Assembly: GCA_003278685.1 (NCBI GenBank)
Contig: QCDS01000001.1
Span: 124,001-188,000, forward strand
DNA: 64,000 nucleotides
DNA from: Prochlorococcus sp. AG-355-K03
GTDB lineage: Bacteria > Cyanobacteriota > Cyanobacteriia > PCC-6307 > Cyanobiaceae
Reading direction: 5' to 3'
The notes beneath the pieces are model-generated. The model saw only the letters and a list, made by a program, of their open reading frames with translations. It was not told the DNA's origin and did not search any database. Shown here one piece after another: positions 21,799 through 33,400 of this stretch. Every line of letters begins with the position of its first letter. Within the stretch, counting starts at the first letter, position 1. The position numbers and the translations under genes were made by a program.

Positions 21799-24027
21799 AT
21801 GGCAACAAAATTTCCATCATTTAACCAGGGTCTAGCTCAGGACCCCACAACCCGACGAATATGGTACGGAATAGCTACCGCTCATGACTTTGAAAGTCAT
21901 GATGGTATGACTGAAGAAAAACTTTATCAGAAGCTATTCTCTACACATTTTGGACATCTAGCAATAATCGCTCTCTGGGTAGCTGGTAACTTATTTCATA
22001 TTGCTTGGCAGGGTAACTTTGAGCAATTTGTACTTGATCCAACTCATGTCCGTCCTATCGCTCATGCTATTTGGGACCCTCATTTTGGATCTGGTATCAC
22101 AGAAGCAATGACACAAGCTGGGGCAAGTGGTCCAGTAAACATTGCTTATTCAGGTCTCTACCATTGGTGGTACACAATTGGAATGAGAACTAACGAGCAA
22201 CTCTTCCAAGCATCAATATTTATGAGTATTCTTGCTTGTTGGACTTTATTTGCAGGTTGGTTACACTTACAACCCAAATTCAGACCTTCTCTGGCCTGGT
22301 TTAAAAACGCAGAGTCAAGATTAAATCATCACTTAGCTGTTTTATTTGGTTTTAGTAGTATTGCTTGGACAGGTCATTTAGTTCATGTTGCAATCCCTGA
22401 ATCAAGAGGACAGCATGTTGGCTGGGATAACTGGTTAACAGTACTTCCACATCCTGCAGGATTAGCTCCTTTCTTTACTTTAAACTGGGGAGCATATGCA
22501 CAAAATCCTGATTCTTTAGATCAAGTATTTGGAACGGCTGAAGGAGCTGGAACAGCAATCTTTACTTTCTTAGGAGGTCTTCATCCTCAAAGTGAAGCAT
22601 TATGGCTTACTGATATTGCTCATCACCATATTGCAATTGGAACAGTTTTTGTAATTGCTGGCCATATGTATAGAAATACTTTTGGCATAGGACATAGTCT
22701 CAAAGAAATTACAGAAGCTCATAATACTAGACACCCAAATGATCCTCATAAAGGTAGTTTCGGAATTAATCACGATGGTATATATGAAACTGTAAATAAC
22801 TCATTACATTTCCAACTTGGACTAGCATTAGCATCACTTGGAGTAGCAACTTCTCTTGTGGCGCAACATATGGGAGCACTTCCTTCTTATGCTTTTATCG
22901 CTAGGGACTACACTACACAATCTGCTTTATATAGTCATCATCAGTACATAGCAATGTTCTTGATGGTTGGTGCTTTTGCACATGGAGCTATTTTCTTTGT
23001 GAGAGATTATGATCCTGAATTAAATAAAGATAACGTATTAGCAAGAGTTCTTGGAACAAAGGAAGCATTAATAAGCCACCTTAGTTGGGTAACAATGTTA
23101 CTTGGATTCCATACTTTAGGAATTTATGTCCATAACGATGTTGTTGTAGCTTTTGGTAATCCTGAAAAGCAAATTCTAATTGAGCCAGTATTTGCTCAAT
23201 TTGTTCAAGCAGCACAAGGTAAGATGATGTACGGCTTCAATGCTCTACTATCTGATCCTACAAGTTCAGCAAGTCTTGCTGCTAATTCATTACCAGGTAA
23301 TCATTACTGGATGGATCTTATCAATAGACAAGATGCATTAAGTGCATTCTTACCTATAGGTCCTGCAGATTTCTTAGTTCATCATGCTATCGCTTTAGGT
23401 CTTCATACAACTGCTTTAATCCTTATCAAAGGTGCACTTGATGCTAGAGGAACTAAATTAATTCCTGATAAGAAAGATTTAGGTTATGCATTCCCTTGTG
23501 ATGGACCTGGTCGTGGAGGTACTTGTGATAGCTCATCATGGGATGCTATGTACTTAGCGATGTTCTGGGCATTAAATTTAATAGCATGGGTAACTTTCTA
23601 CTGGCATTGGAAACACTTAGCAATATGGCAGGGTAATGTAGCACAATTTAATGAATCAGGAACTTATCTAATGGGTTGGTTCAGAGATTATCTCTGGTTA
23701 AACTCTGCTCAACTTATTAACGGATATAATCCATTTGGAGTAAACTCATTATCTCCTTGGGCTTGGATGTTCCTATTCGGTCACTTAGTTTGGGCTACAG
23801 GTTTCATGTTCCTAATATCATGGCGTGGTTACTGGCAAGAATTAATTGAAACATTAGTTTGGGCACATCAGCGTACTCCAATTGCTAACCTTGTTGGCTG
23901 GAGAGATAAGCCAGTAGCGCTTTCAATCGTTCAAGCTAGATTAGTTGGATTAGCACATTTCACCATTGGTAATATTCTTACATTCGGTGCATTTGTGATT
24001 GCATCAACTTCTGGTAAGTTTGGCTAA
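21799..24027 (+). CDS. psaB: Photosystem I P700 apoprotein A2
   Basis: 742 aa; [29 protein letters not shown]. Confidence 0.99.
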   Translation: MATKFPSFNQGLAQDPTTRRIWYGIATAHDFESHDGMTEEKLYQKLFSTHFGHLAIIALWVAGNLFHIAWQGNFEQFVLDPTHVRPIAHAIWDPHFGSGITEAMTQAGASGPVNIAYSGLYHWWYTIGMRTNEQLFQASIFMSILACWTLFAGWLHLQPKFRPSLAWFKNAESRLNHHLAVLFGFSSIAWTGHLVHVAIPESRGQHVGWDNWLTVLPHPAGLAPFFTLNWGAYAQNPDSLDQVFGTAEGAGTAIFTFLGGLHPQSEALWLTDIAHHHIAIGTVFVIAGHMYRNTFGIGHSLKEITEAHNTRHPNDPHKGSFGINHDGIYETVNNSLHFQLGLALASLGVATSLVAQHMGALPSYAFIARDYTTQSALYSHHQYIAMFLMVGAFAHGAIFFVRDYDPELNKDNVLARVLGTKEALISHLSWVTMLLGFHTLGIYVHNDVVVAFGNPEKQILIEPVFAQFVQAAQGKMMYGFNALLSDPTSSASLAANSLPGNHYWMDLINRQDALSAFLPIGPADFLVHHAIALGLHTTALILIKGALDARGTKLIPDKKDLGYAFPCDGPGRGGTCDSSSWDAMYLAMFWALNLIAWVTFYWHWKHLAIWQGNVAQFNESGTYLMGWFRDYLWLNSAQLINGYNPFGVNSLSPWAWMFLFGHLVWATGFMFLISWRGYWQELIETLVWAHQRTPIANLVGWRDKPVALSIVQARLVGLAHFTIGNILTFGAFVIASTSGKFG

Positions 24028-24046
24028 ATTTTACTTTAAATAATTC

Positions 24047-24078
24047 AAATCACCACAGATGTGGTGATTTTTTTTTGT
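24047..24078 (+). terminator. Rho-independent terminator after psaB
   Basis: aaatcaccac-agat-gtggtgattt perfect 10-bp stem followed by a T-run. Confidence 0.9.
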
Positions 24079-24131
24079 TTAATTTTAATGTAGTAAATTA
24101 AGTTAAAATTATATAAATATATCAAATATAA

Positions 24132-25094
24132 ATGTCAGATATAAAACAATTAATTTCTATTGTCATTCCTGTTTTCAATGAAAGTGAGAGTATTGGTTTT
24201 TTATTGGATGAAGTTATAAATGTAATGTCATTACATAAATTTAATTTTGAATTGATTGTTGTAAATGATGGTTCTAGAGACAATACTCAACAAGTATTAA
24301 AACAATTAACTCTTAAAATTAAAGAATTGTCAGTGATTTCCCTTCGCAAAAATTATGGGCAAACTGCAGCAATGTCAGCTGGCTTTGATAACTCTAAAGG
24401 CGATATTGTCATTACTTTGGATGGTGATTTACAGAATGATCCAAATGATATTCCGATATTAATTTCGGAAATTAATAATGGCTACGATTTGATTTGTGGA
24501 TGGAGGTTTGATAGAAAAGATAAATTAATTAATAGAAAGATACCATCAAAAATAGCGAATAAATTAATAGCTTGCGTAACAGGTTTGAAGTTGCATGACT
24601 ATGGATGTTCATTAAAAGCTTTTAAGAAAGAGATAATAGATGATATTAAATTGTATGGAGAACTTCACAGGTTTTTGCCCGTCTTAGCAAATATTGAAGG
24701 TGCAAGAATCAAAGAAATTAAAGTCAATCACAGAAGCAGGCAATATGGATCTAGCAAATATGGAATAGATAGAACTTTTAGAGTTTTAATGGATTTACTA
24801 ACTGTTTGGTTTATGACTAAATTTTTAACAAGACCGATGTATGGATTTGGTTTTGTTGGAATCATAAGTATTTTGATTAGCCTTGCAATGAGTTCCTATT
24901 TGATAGTTTTAAAAATAATGGGTGATGATATTGGAAATCGTCCGTTGTTAATGTTTGCATTAATATTGGGAATTGCTGGGGTTCAATTATTTAGCTTTGG
25001 ATTATTGAGCGAACTTTTAATTAGAACATATCATGAAAGTCAAAGTCGTCCAATTTATAGAATAAGGTCAATAAGTAGTGCCAATCAAAATTAA
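24132..25094 (+). CDS. Family 2 glycosyltransferase, DPM1/GtrB-like with C-terminal TM segments
   Basis: SIVIPVFNESESIGFLLDE...VVNDGSRDNT...DGDLQNDPNDIP; two C-term hydrophobic stretches. Confidence 0.9.
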   Translation: MSDIKQLISIVIPVFNESESIGFLLDEVINVMSLHKFNFELIVVNDGSRDNTQQVLKQLTLKIKELSVISLRKNYGQTAAMSAGFDNSKGDIVITLDGDLQNDPNDIPILISEINNGYDLICGWRFDRKDKLINRKIPSKIANKLIACVTGLKLHDYGCSLKAFKKEIIDDIKLYGELHRFLPVLANIEGARIKEIKVNHRSRQYGSSKYGIDRTFRVLMDLLTVWFMTKFLTRPMYGFGFVGIISILISLAMSSYLIVLKIMGDDIGNRPLLMFALILGIAGVQLFSFGLLSELLIRTYHESQSRPIYRIRSISSANQN

Positions 25095-25098
25095 AATT

Positions 25099-25479
25099 TT
25101 ACTTGAATTTTCTTATTAATAAAGCCGAAATTTCAACGACTTCAGGAGAAATATCTCTTAAGCCTTTTCGCAAAATTGGTACTGTTGATTTATCAGCCAA
25201 TTCTTCCGCTATTTTTAATGCCTTTAATTTATTTTCTGTATTACCCTGAAAAAGACTAAACATTTTTTTTCTTTGAGAACTTTTATAAAATGCTGAGTAC
25301 TTTTTTTCTTCGTGAATATATAAAAAACTATTTTTATTAGATGAAAATTTATTAATTTTTTTAAATTTAGCAGAATATATATTACTTTTATTTATTAACT
25401 TTTTAATACTTCTTTTTTTAAAAACTATAAGTAATATTCCTATAAAAATAATAAGTACAATTACGAAGAAATTTAACAT
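25099..25479 (-). CDS. Hypothetical protein: N-terminal TM, Lys/Ser-rich linker, HEAT-like C-terminus
   Basis: Open ORF convergent with the GT2; N-term FFVIVLIIFIGILLIVF; C-term KALKIAEELADKSTVPILRKGLRDISPEVVEISALLI. Confidence 0.6.
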   Translation of the reverse strand: MLNFFVIVLIIFIGILLIVFKKRSIKKLINKSNIYSAKFKKINKFSSNKNSFLYIHEEKKYSAFYKSSQRKKMFSLFQGNTENKLKALKIAEELADKSTVPILRKGLRDISPEVVEISALLIRKFK

Positions 25480-25571
25480 GTAAAAAGTTAATAATTTTTA
25501 TATCATCCAGTAATAAAATTAACACTATTTCGCAGATAAATACTAAAGTGTTTAAAGATGTTTAAAGAACT

Positions 25572-25685
25572 ATGCCATCTGATTTACCAAGTCTCTTACC
25601 CTCAATTTTTGTTCCATTAATTGGTATAGCAATGCCTGCTGTTTTTATCGTATTGATTGGAAGATTTATAACAGCAACTGAATAA
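25572..25685 (+). CDS. psaI: Photosystem I subunit VIII (37 aa); absent from ORF track
   Basis: Manual translation MPSDLPSLLPSIFVPLIGIAMPAVFIVLIGRFITATE*; directly upstream of psaL. Confidence 0.9.
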   Translation: MPSDLPSLLPSIFVPLIGIAMPAVFIVLIGRFITATE

Positions 25686-25712
25686 ATTACTAAACACTTA
25701 ATTATTAAAAAA

Positions 25713-26312
25713 ATGAGCGACTTTCAAAAATCATTCTCAGAATCAACAAGTTCAATTAAGTTTGATGAGAAATACATAGATAACTCTGTACAACCAAATG
25801 ATATTGGTGTTGCAGAACAATGGGCAGTAAAAACAGTTGCTGATCCATGTGTTGGTAATTTAGCTACTCCTGTAAATAGTGGTTATTTTACGAAAGCCTT
25901 TATAAATAATCTGCCTTTTTATAGAGAAGGTATTTCTCCTAATTTTAGAGGTTTAGAAACTGGAGCAGCATTTGGATATCTTCTATACGGTCCTTTCACT
26001 ATGACTGGCCCATTAAGAAATTCTGAATTTGCTCTGACAGCTGGACTTCTTGCTGCTATTGGGGCTGTTCATATTTTGACAGCACTTTTAGTTTTATATA
26101 ATGCACCAGGTAAAGCCCCTAATGTTCAACCTCCAGATGCGACTGTAAATAACCCACCAAAAGATTTATTTACAAGAGCAGGTTGGGCTGATTTTACAAG
26201 TGGATTTTGGTTAGGAGGCTGTGGTGGAGCTGTTTTTGCTTGGCTACTCGTTGGGACATTACACTTAGATACCATAATGCCAATTATTAAAAATATTTGG
26301 ACTGCTGGTTAA
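25713..26312 (+). CDS. psaL: Photosystem I reaction center subunit XI
   Basis: [48 protein letters not shown]. Confidence 0.97.
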   Translation: MSDFQKSFSESTSSIKFDEKYIDNSVQPNDIGVAEQWAVKTVADPCVGNLATPVNSGYFTKAFINNLPFYREGISPNFRGLETGAAFGYLLYGPFTMTGPLRNSEFALTAGLLAAIGAVHILTALLVLYNAPGKAPNVQPPDATVNNPPKDLFTRAGWADFTSGFWLGGCGGAVFAWLLVGTLHLDTIMPIIKNIWTAG

Positions 26313-26366
26313 TACCTAGATATAAAGAATAATCAATATTTTTAATTGAGCTGTCAGCTCTACTTA

Positions 26367-27125
26367 CTAACGTATTGTTCTATCCCACCTGTAATTTTTT
26401 ACTATTCTTCCTGCCGATATTAGTTTGGATTTATAATGCAATGAGATTTTATCATTAGGACATTTTAGGGTATCTAATCCTATTCCATTTCTCCCAAACT
26501 CTTTACCTGAACTATGGTAATACAACCCATCACCTTTGTAGATTCCTACATGTTCACATCTTTTTTTATTTCCAAAAAATAAAAGATCGCCTGGTTGAAG
26601 AGCTGTATAAGATTCTTTGAAGTAAAAAAGGTGTTTGCAAAAACTCTTTATTTGATAAGAGTCTCGAGGGATATAAATATGATGTTTGAAAAAAGCCGTC
26701 TGAATTAAACCGGAACAATCAAAGTTTGGTCCTAAAGTGCCTCCCCAAAGGTATTTATTTTTTTTTTCAGCTTGATCCTTGATCCAGTTTAAAATTAAGG
26801 GAACTTTAACCTTGATAAAGGAGTATTCATTTTTAAAATTCATATTTTTTCCTACTTCGTATTTTTCAATAATCAATCCATCCAAATTTATCCAACAAAT
26901 GTAACCATCTTCATATAGTTGAACTAGAATCCTTGAAAAATTTTGGTTATGTTGATAAATATTTGGATAAAGTAGCCTAAAAATTCTATTTTTAAAAATT
27001 TCAGTCACTAATTTATTTTCTGTTTGATTTTGATATCCAGAAATATTAACTTTTAATTTCCACCAAATAGTTTTTGAAAAATTAGTTTGTTTAAATAGTG
27101 AGATAGGATTTTTATAATTTTCCAT
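26367..27125 (-). CDS. NlpC/P60 family cell-wall peptidase
   Basis: YLWGGTLGPNFDCSGLIQTAF (Cys), CEHVGIYKGDG (His), YYHSSG (second His). Confidence 0.9.
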   Translation of the reverse strand: MENYKNPISLFKQTNFSKTIWWKLKVNISGYQNQTENKLVTEIFKNRIFRLLYPNIYQHNQNFSRILVQLYEDGYICWINLDGLIIEKYEVGKNMNFKNEYSFIKVKVPLILNWIKDQAEKKNKYLWGGTLGPNFDCSGLIQTAFFKHHIYIPRDSYQIKSFCKHLFYFKESYTALQPGDLLFFGNKKRCEHVGIYKGDGLYYHSSGKEFGRNGIGLDTLKCPNDKISLHYKSKLISAGRIVKNYRWDRTIR

Positions 27126-27128
27126 ACA

Positions 27129-28037
27129 ATGTCCTTTTACTATTTAAGTAAAGAGATGGGTCTAGCCTTAAATGATATTTTAGGGAAAGCATGCTCTAAT
27201 AATAAAGATTTTTCAAGAGAAGATATTGCCATAACTTGGATTAATTATAAAAGTGAAAATAAAAGTGTATTTAAAGGTTTTGGAACTGGCATTAATAATA
27301 AAAAAATGGTTTATCCTGCCAGTATTGTGAAGTTAGTTTATGGCCTTGCTGCATATTATTGGATTAAAAAAGGAAGTTTATTATTAACAGAGGAACTTAT
27401 TGATGCTGTAAGGAAAATGTTGTCTTTCTCAAGTAATAATGCAACAAGCTTCTTAATTGATTTACTTACTGGAACAACAAGTGGACCGTGTATTGAAGGC
27501 GAATTATGGGAAAATTGGAAATACCAAAGAAGTATAATAAACGATTGGCTACATGATTTACATTGGGAGGAATTAAGTGGTATCAATTGCTGTCAGAAGA
27601 CCTGGGATGATGGACCATTTGGTCGTGAAAAAGAATTCTATGGACAAAATAATAAAAATAGAAACGCTATGAATTCTGATTCAGCTGCTAGGATTTTGGA
27701 GGAAATTATGATTCATATTGATTATCAAAAAAATGATTTAAATTTACGAAGTTTTTTAAAAAGGAATTTAAATAAAGTTGTTCTTAAAAACGATTCTCTT
27801 AATCAAATAGATGGTTTTTTGGGTGAAGGATTACCAGAAAGTATTAATCTTTGGAGTAAAGCAGGCTTAATGTCTGAAGTTAGACATGATTCAGCTTGGT
27901 GGATTAATAGTCAATCTCTACAAACTTTATTAGTTGTTTTTTGTAATGGAGAAAAATATTCCAAAGATACTTTTTTCTTACCATTAATAGCTAAAGAAGT
28001 ATATGAATTTAACAAGAGATATACAATCAAATACTAA
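27129..28037 (+). CDS. Serine beta-lactamase-like / penicillin-interacting family protein
   Basis: PASIVKLVYGLAAYYW (SxxK), SFSSNNATSFLIDLL (SxN), WSKAGLMSEVRHDSAWW (degenerate KTG box). Confidence 0.75.
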   Translation: MSFYYLSKEMGLALNDILGKACSNNKDFSREDIAITWINYKSENKSVFKGFGTGINNKKMVYPASIVKLVYGLAAYYWIKKGSLLLTEELIDAVRKMLSFSSNNATSFLIDLLTGTTSGPCIEGELWENWKYQRSIINDWLHDLHWEELSGINCCQKTWDDGPFGREKEFYGQNNKNRNAMNSDSAARILEEIMIHIDYQKNDLNLRSFLKRNLNKVVLKNDSLNQIDGFLGEGLPESINLWSKAGLMSEVRHDSAWWINSQSLQTLLVVFCNGEKYSKDTFFLPLIAKEVYEFNKRYTIKY

Positions 28038-28246
28038 AGTAAATCGTCGAAGTAATTTGAATCTCGCTGATCAGTATAGGCTTCATAAGGTAACATCATT
28101 ACCTCTTCAGAATCTAAATCATTCATAATCCATTCTCTATATTCTGCTAACAGACTTTTTCTATCTTCATTATCTAATTCATAAATACGCAATGCTGTAT
28201 CTTTAAAATTTTCTTTTATTAAATTTTCAATTTCTTTCTTCCTCAT
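28034..28246 (-). CDS. Conserved-type small hypothetical protein (70 aa, acidic C-terminus)
   Basis: Open ORF abutting the downstream gene; 4-nt tail overlap with 27129..28037. Confidence 0.6.
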   Translation of the reverse strand: MRKKEIENLIKENFKDTALRIYELDNEDRKSLLAEYREWIMNDLDSEEVMMLPYEAYTDQRDSNYFDDLL

Positions 28247-28247
28247 T

Positions 28248-28922
28248 TTATTTTAATTCCCCCTCCAAAATTACTCTTCTAATTGTTGATAATGCGATTC
28301 CAGTTTGTGATCTGATTGATCGATATGAATATCCCTCATTACGCAATCTGATTACTAAAGATTCTTTTAAAGGACTTATTTTGGGCCTTCCTCCCAGATT
28401 ATTTCCTGATAATTTTCTGCGCAATAGTTGTTCTTTTTTTCTTTCACCTAAACTTTTGTCTTCTAAATTTTCTAAATCATATAAAATCTTAAAAATTGAA
28501 GAAACTGCTTTAGAGGATTCCTCAGCAGCAAAAAAGCCAGTTAAAGTTCGCAATTTAATATTCATATTAATAAGTTTATTTATTGTCCTCAAACAATCTT
28601 TTTTATTTTTAAATGCTCGATCAAGCTGAGTTATTATTAATTGATCGCCTTTAGTTAAGTAATTTATAGCTTGATTGAGTTGGGGTTTAATTTCTTCATC
28701 TAAACTTATAAATTCAGAGAAAACTAAACTGCAACCCTCTTCCTTTAAAAGTTTAATTTGCTCTTCTAAGTATTCATATTCATTATGAGCAGCTCTAGCA
28801 TAACCTATTGCTTTAGAGCCTTTATATTTTTCAGATAGTAAAAGACGTTTTCTTTTAAATTTAAAAGTCAATGTTTTATTACATATATTTTTTACTGTAT
28901 CAATAAATAAATAAAAAAACAC
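28248..28922 (-). CDS. Serine recombinase/resolvase-like protein with degenerate catalytic residues and C-terminal HTH; true start uncertain
   Basis: SKAIGYARAAHNEYEYLEEQIKLLKEEGC...DQLIITQLDRAFKN...GGRPKISPLKESLVIRLRNEGYSYRSIRSQTGIALSTIRRVI. Confidence 0.8.
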   Translation of the reverse strand: MFFYLFIDTVKNICNKTLTFKFKRKRLLLSEKYKGSKAIGYARAAHNEYEYLEEQIKLLKEEGCSLVFSEFISLDEEIKPQLNQAINYLTKGDQLIITQLDRAFKNKKDCLRTINKLINMNIKLRTLTGFFAAEESSKAVSSIFKILYDLENLEDKSLGERKKEQLLRRKLSGNNLGGRPKISPLKESLVIRLRNEGYSYRSIRSQTGIALSTIRRVILEGELK

Positions 28923-29217
28923 TTTTTAGGACAAAAAAAATAATTTAAAAATATCTAGATCTGCCCATTTTGCATATAATTAAAACGTTTTGATATCTAT
29001 ATTAAAAATAACGTTCTAAATATTGTTTTAATTATGGTTGATAGAACAAAAATATTGTTAAAGTTGTAACTTGAATTAGGATTTTTAAATTATTGATGGA
29101 ATAGTTAAATGAATTTATTTATTGATTTCTATTGAAAGGCTTCTTTTTTAATTATTAATAGTTAATTCAAATTGTTTTTAGTAAAATAAAGTTACAGGCA
29201 AGAATCAATTAATTAAT

Positions 29218-30111
29218 TTGACTAATAATCCCAATAGTTTAATTTCAAAACCTGATTGGTTAAGAGTAAAAGCCCCCCAAGTTGAGAGAATTGGGAATAC
29301 TGCAAACTTGTTAAATGATTTAAATCTCAATACTGTATGTCAAGAAGCAAGCTGTCCAAATATTGGTGAATGTTTTGCTAGTGGAACTGCCACTTTCCTC
29401 ATAATGGGCCCTGGCTGTACTAGAGCATGTCCATATTGCGATATTAATTTTGATAGATCTAAAAGAGAATTAGATCCAACAGAACCACATCGTCTAGCCG
29501 AAGCTGTTTATAGAATGAATCTAAAACATGTTGTGATCACATCAGTCAATAGAGACGATCTTGAGGATGGTGGCGCATCTCAATTTTTTGAATGTGTTTA
29601 TCATGTAAGAAAAAAATCTCCTGAAACTACTATTGAGCTTTTAATTCCTGATTTTTGTGGCAACTGGAAAGCTCTTGAAACAGTTCTTGATTCAAATCCA
29701 AACGTTTTAAACCATAATATTGAGACTGTTCCTTCGCTATATAAAAAAGTAAGACCTCAGGGTAAATATAAGAGAACTCTTGAGTTACTTAAAAGAACCA
29801 GAGACTATTCTTCCAAAGTTTATACAAAGTCAGGCTTTATGCTTGGTTTAGGAGAAAAAGATGAAGAGGTCTTAAGTCTTCTTAAGGATTTAAAAAGTAA
29901 TTTCGTTGATATTGTTACTATTGGCCAATATTTATCTCCTGGCCCTAATCATTTACCAGTTCAAAGATTTGTGAGTCCCTCAAAATTTAATTACTTTAAA
30001 GTTTTCGGAGAAAAAGAGTTGGACTTTATGCAAGTAGTTAGTTCTCCTTTGACTCGAAGCAGTTACCATGCTGAAGAGATTCAAAAACTTATGAAAAAGT
30101 ATCCAAGATAG
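29218..30111 (+). CDS. lipA: Lipoyl synthase (TTG start)
   Basis: [28 protein letters not shown] radical SAM motif. Confidence 0.95.
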   Translation: MTNNPNSLISKPDWLRVKAPQVERIGNTANLLNDLNLNTVCQEASCPNIGECFASGTATFLIMGPGCTRACPYCDINFDRSKRELDPTEPHRLAEAVYRMNLKHVVITSVNRDDLEDGGASQFFECVYHVRKKSPETTIELLIPDFCGNWKALETVLDSNPNVLNHNIETVPSLYKKVRPQGKYKRTLELLKRTRDYSSKVYTKSGFMLGLGEKDEEVLSLLKDLKSNFVDIVTIGQYLSPGPNHLPVQRFVSPSKFNYFKVFGEKELDFMQVVSSPLTRSSYHAEEIQKLMKKYPR

Positions 30112-30117
30112 TTAATT

Positions 30118-30411
30118 TCATTTAATTGAATCTACCCACTCATTTAATTTCCATTCAACTAGATTATTTTTAATCATCGGATCATTCTTGATGATTTTAA
30201 GTGCATTTTTATAATTATTCATTTCAAGAATGAGTAATCCGCCGTCACCTGGCTTATTAAACTCGTCAACCAAAAAACCACTTTTTATATTAATACCCTC
30301 TTTTTGTAATTTTTTTATCCAAATAATATGTTTGTGAATTATTTTTCTTTTTAAATCATTATTAATTAAGTATTCTTTTTTTATAATTTCAGTTTTTACA
30401 AAGAAAGGCAT
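30118..30411 (-). CDS. YCII-related domain protein
   Basis: HIIWIKKLQKEGINIKSGFLVDEFNKPGDGGLLILEMNNYKNALKIIKNDPMI. Confidence 0.7.
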   Translation of the reverse strand: MPFFVKTEIIKKEYLINNDLKRKIIHKHIIWIKKLQKEGINIKSGFLVDEFNKPGDGGLLILEMNNYKNALKIIKNDPMIKNNLVEWKLNEWVDSIK

Positions 30412-33400
30412 TTACATTTTCTTTATGCCAAGCATCTCTTCTTCACTTGGGGGAACAATTAATTTGAAATTATTCTTGAAATGAGGCCAATTTTCAATTA
30501 TTTCAGCAGCTTTTAAGCTATTTGTTTTTGCTCGATATTCTCTAATAATTTCTAATAAAATATCTTCCTGCTTTGATGAAGTGATTTTGTGAATGCTAAC
30601 TATTTCTTTATTAACTTTATTACTTAGATCATTGTTTTCATCGATTATAAAAGCTATTCCACCAGTCATGCCCGCACCAATATTCCTTCCTGTGGAACCT
30701 AGAATCACTACTTTTCCGCCAGTCATGTATTCACAACAATGATCACCTGCTCCCTCTGTTACTGCTATCGCACCACTATTTCTTACGGCGAATCTTTCTC
30801 CTGATTTTCCTAATGCAAATAATTTTCCACCTGTTGCTCCATAAAGGCAAGTATTTCCCAATATGACTTGTTCGGAAGACATTCTATCTATTTTTGGTGG
30901 AATTATTGTGAGTATTCCCCCATTCATTCCTTTACAAACATAATCATTAGCTTCTCCGATTAATCGAACATTCATTCCATTCAATAAAAAGGCACCAAAG
31001 CTTTGTCCTGCATATCCTTTGAAATTTAAGTTGAGTTCGCCATTGAAGCCAGTGTTGCCATGAAGTTCTGCAATTTCGCCTGATATTTTCGCACAAACAC
31101 TTCTATCTGTATTTTTTATCTCAATTGCTTTGGTTAATTTTTCGTGATTTTTAATTGAATCTATAAATTCAGTATCAGACAAAAACTCATCTTCTAATAC
31201 AGAACCATTACTATGAGCATTTTTTGAGTGTATTAACCATGATCTATCATTGTTTGAATGTTCATTATTTACTAGAGAAGAAAGATCGATATTGGAAGTT
31301 TTAGGAAGAACGATATTTCTTGCAGAAAGAAATTCTTGATTACCAATCAGTTCTTCCATATTAGAAACACCTATACTACTCATTATCTGTCTTACTTCTT
31401 CAGCAATATATAAGAAAAAATTGACAACATTTTCTGGAATACCTTTAAATCTTTTTCTTAATTCTTCTTTTTGAGTGGCAACACCAACAGGACACTTGTT
31501 TGTATGACAAACACGAGCCATAATGCATCCTTCAGCAATCATCGCTACGGAACCGAAACCATATTCTTCAGCACCTAGTAAAGCTGCAATAACTACATCC
31601 CAGCCTGTTTTAAGACCTCCATCAGTTCTCAAAATTACTCTTTCACGTAAGTTATTCTCTAAGAGAGATTTATGAACCTCAGCAACACCTAGTTCCCATG
31701 GTAAACCTGCATGTTTAATAGAACTTAGGGGTGAAGCACCTGTTCCTCCGTCATGGCCTGAAATTTGAATTACATCTGCATTAGCTTTGCTTACTCCAGC
31801 AGCAATAGTGCCTATACCAATTTCAGAAACAAGTTTAACGCTCACTTTCGCTTTTGGATGCACTTGGTGTAAGTCATGGATAAGTTGAGCTAAATCTTCA
31901 ATTGAATAAATATCATGATGTGGGGGAGGAGATATTAGAGCTACTCCAGGTTTACTATTTCTTAGTTTTGCGATGTAAGAATCAACTTTTGGACCAGGTA
32001 ATTGTCCCCCTTCTCCAGGCTTTGCACCTTGAGCCATTTTAATTTCGAGTTGTTTACCACTTCTTAGATATTCAGGTGTGACTCCAAATCTACCTGAGGC
32101 TATTTGTTTAATAGCTGAGCATGCGGTGTCTCCATTTTCTAGACCTTTAATAAATGGCAATGTCGCTGATTGAGTATTTTCATCGATATCGTTTAAAACA
32201 TTAAAACGAGCCGGATCTTCTCCCCCTTCTCCACTATTACTTTTCCCACCAATTCTATTCATTGCAACTGCCAGCACTTCATGAGCCTCTCTTGACAAGG
32301 CACCCAAACTCATTCCTCCAGTACAGAACCTTTTGCAAATTGATTCAACACTTTCAACTTCTTCTAAAGGGATGCTTTTTCTTTGTGAATTAATTGTTAG
32401 TAAATCTCTTAGAGATGTAGTCGGTCTATTACTAATGAGTTTTTTGTAAGTTTCAAAATGATCGTATCCTGGTCCTTGTTTTACAGCTGAATGTAAAACC
32501 TTGGACATCTCAGGATTATTGGAATGATATTCTCCATTATTTCTAAATTGTACAAATCCTAAAAATTCTAATTTCTTTAAATCGATCTCTGGAAAGGCTT
32601 TCGTATGTATTGAAAGTGTCTCATTAGTTAATTCTTTTAATGTTATGCCAGCGATACGGCTTGTTGTACCATCAAAAGCAATTTTTATTAAGTCAGATCC
32701 AAGGCCTACAGCTTCAAAAATTTGTGCTCCATGGTAACTAGATAAAAGTGAAATACCTATTTTAGAAAGAATTTTTCTTAAACCGTCCTCTAGAGCTTTT
32801 TTAATATTTTCTTGAACATCAATTATTGATAGTGGATTTATTTTTTTGCTATCAATAAGTTTTTGTGTCTTTGGATGTTTTAACCAATGTCTTCCTGCTT
32901 CTAATGTCAACCAAGGGCAAACTGCGCTTGCACCATAACCAATCAAACATGCCAAATGATGAGTGCTCCAACATTGACCTGTTTCAATAATTAGAGAAGC
33001 TTTAAGCCTGATTTCTTGTTTTAGAAGATAATGATGTATTGCCCCAATAGCAAGTAAAGGAGGAATAAAAGTCTTTTTAGGATTAATTCCCTTATCAGAA
33101 ATAATAATTAAAGAGCAACCTTCTTTAATAGAGAGCTCACTCTGTTTACAAATCGCTTTTAATTGGTTCTCTAAGCCTTGAACTCCTTCCTCTATATCAA
33201 ACAAAGTTGAAATTGTTTGAGATTTAATTTTTGATGTTTTAATGGAAATGAGTTCTTCCTCATTGAGAATAGGGCTTTGTAAATGAACAAAAGGTTTAGG
33301 ATCTTTAATTTCAAATGGTGTACATCTTTCTCCAAGATGCATCTCTAAACTCATTACCAGTTTTTCTCTCAGAGGGTCAATAGGAGGATTTGTAACTTGC

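Noticed and set aside
26348-26360. GAGCT-gtc-AGCTC hairpin between psaL and the NlpC/P60 gene as a terminator
   Set aside because: Only 5-bp stem, 3-nt loop and no T-run on the relevant strand.
28248-28922. Active transposon/integron with this resolvase
   Set aside because: Catalytic serine is missing and there is no transposase, terminal repeats or cargo around it.
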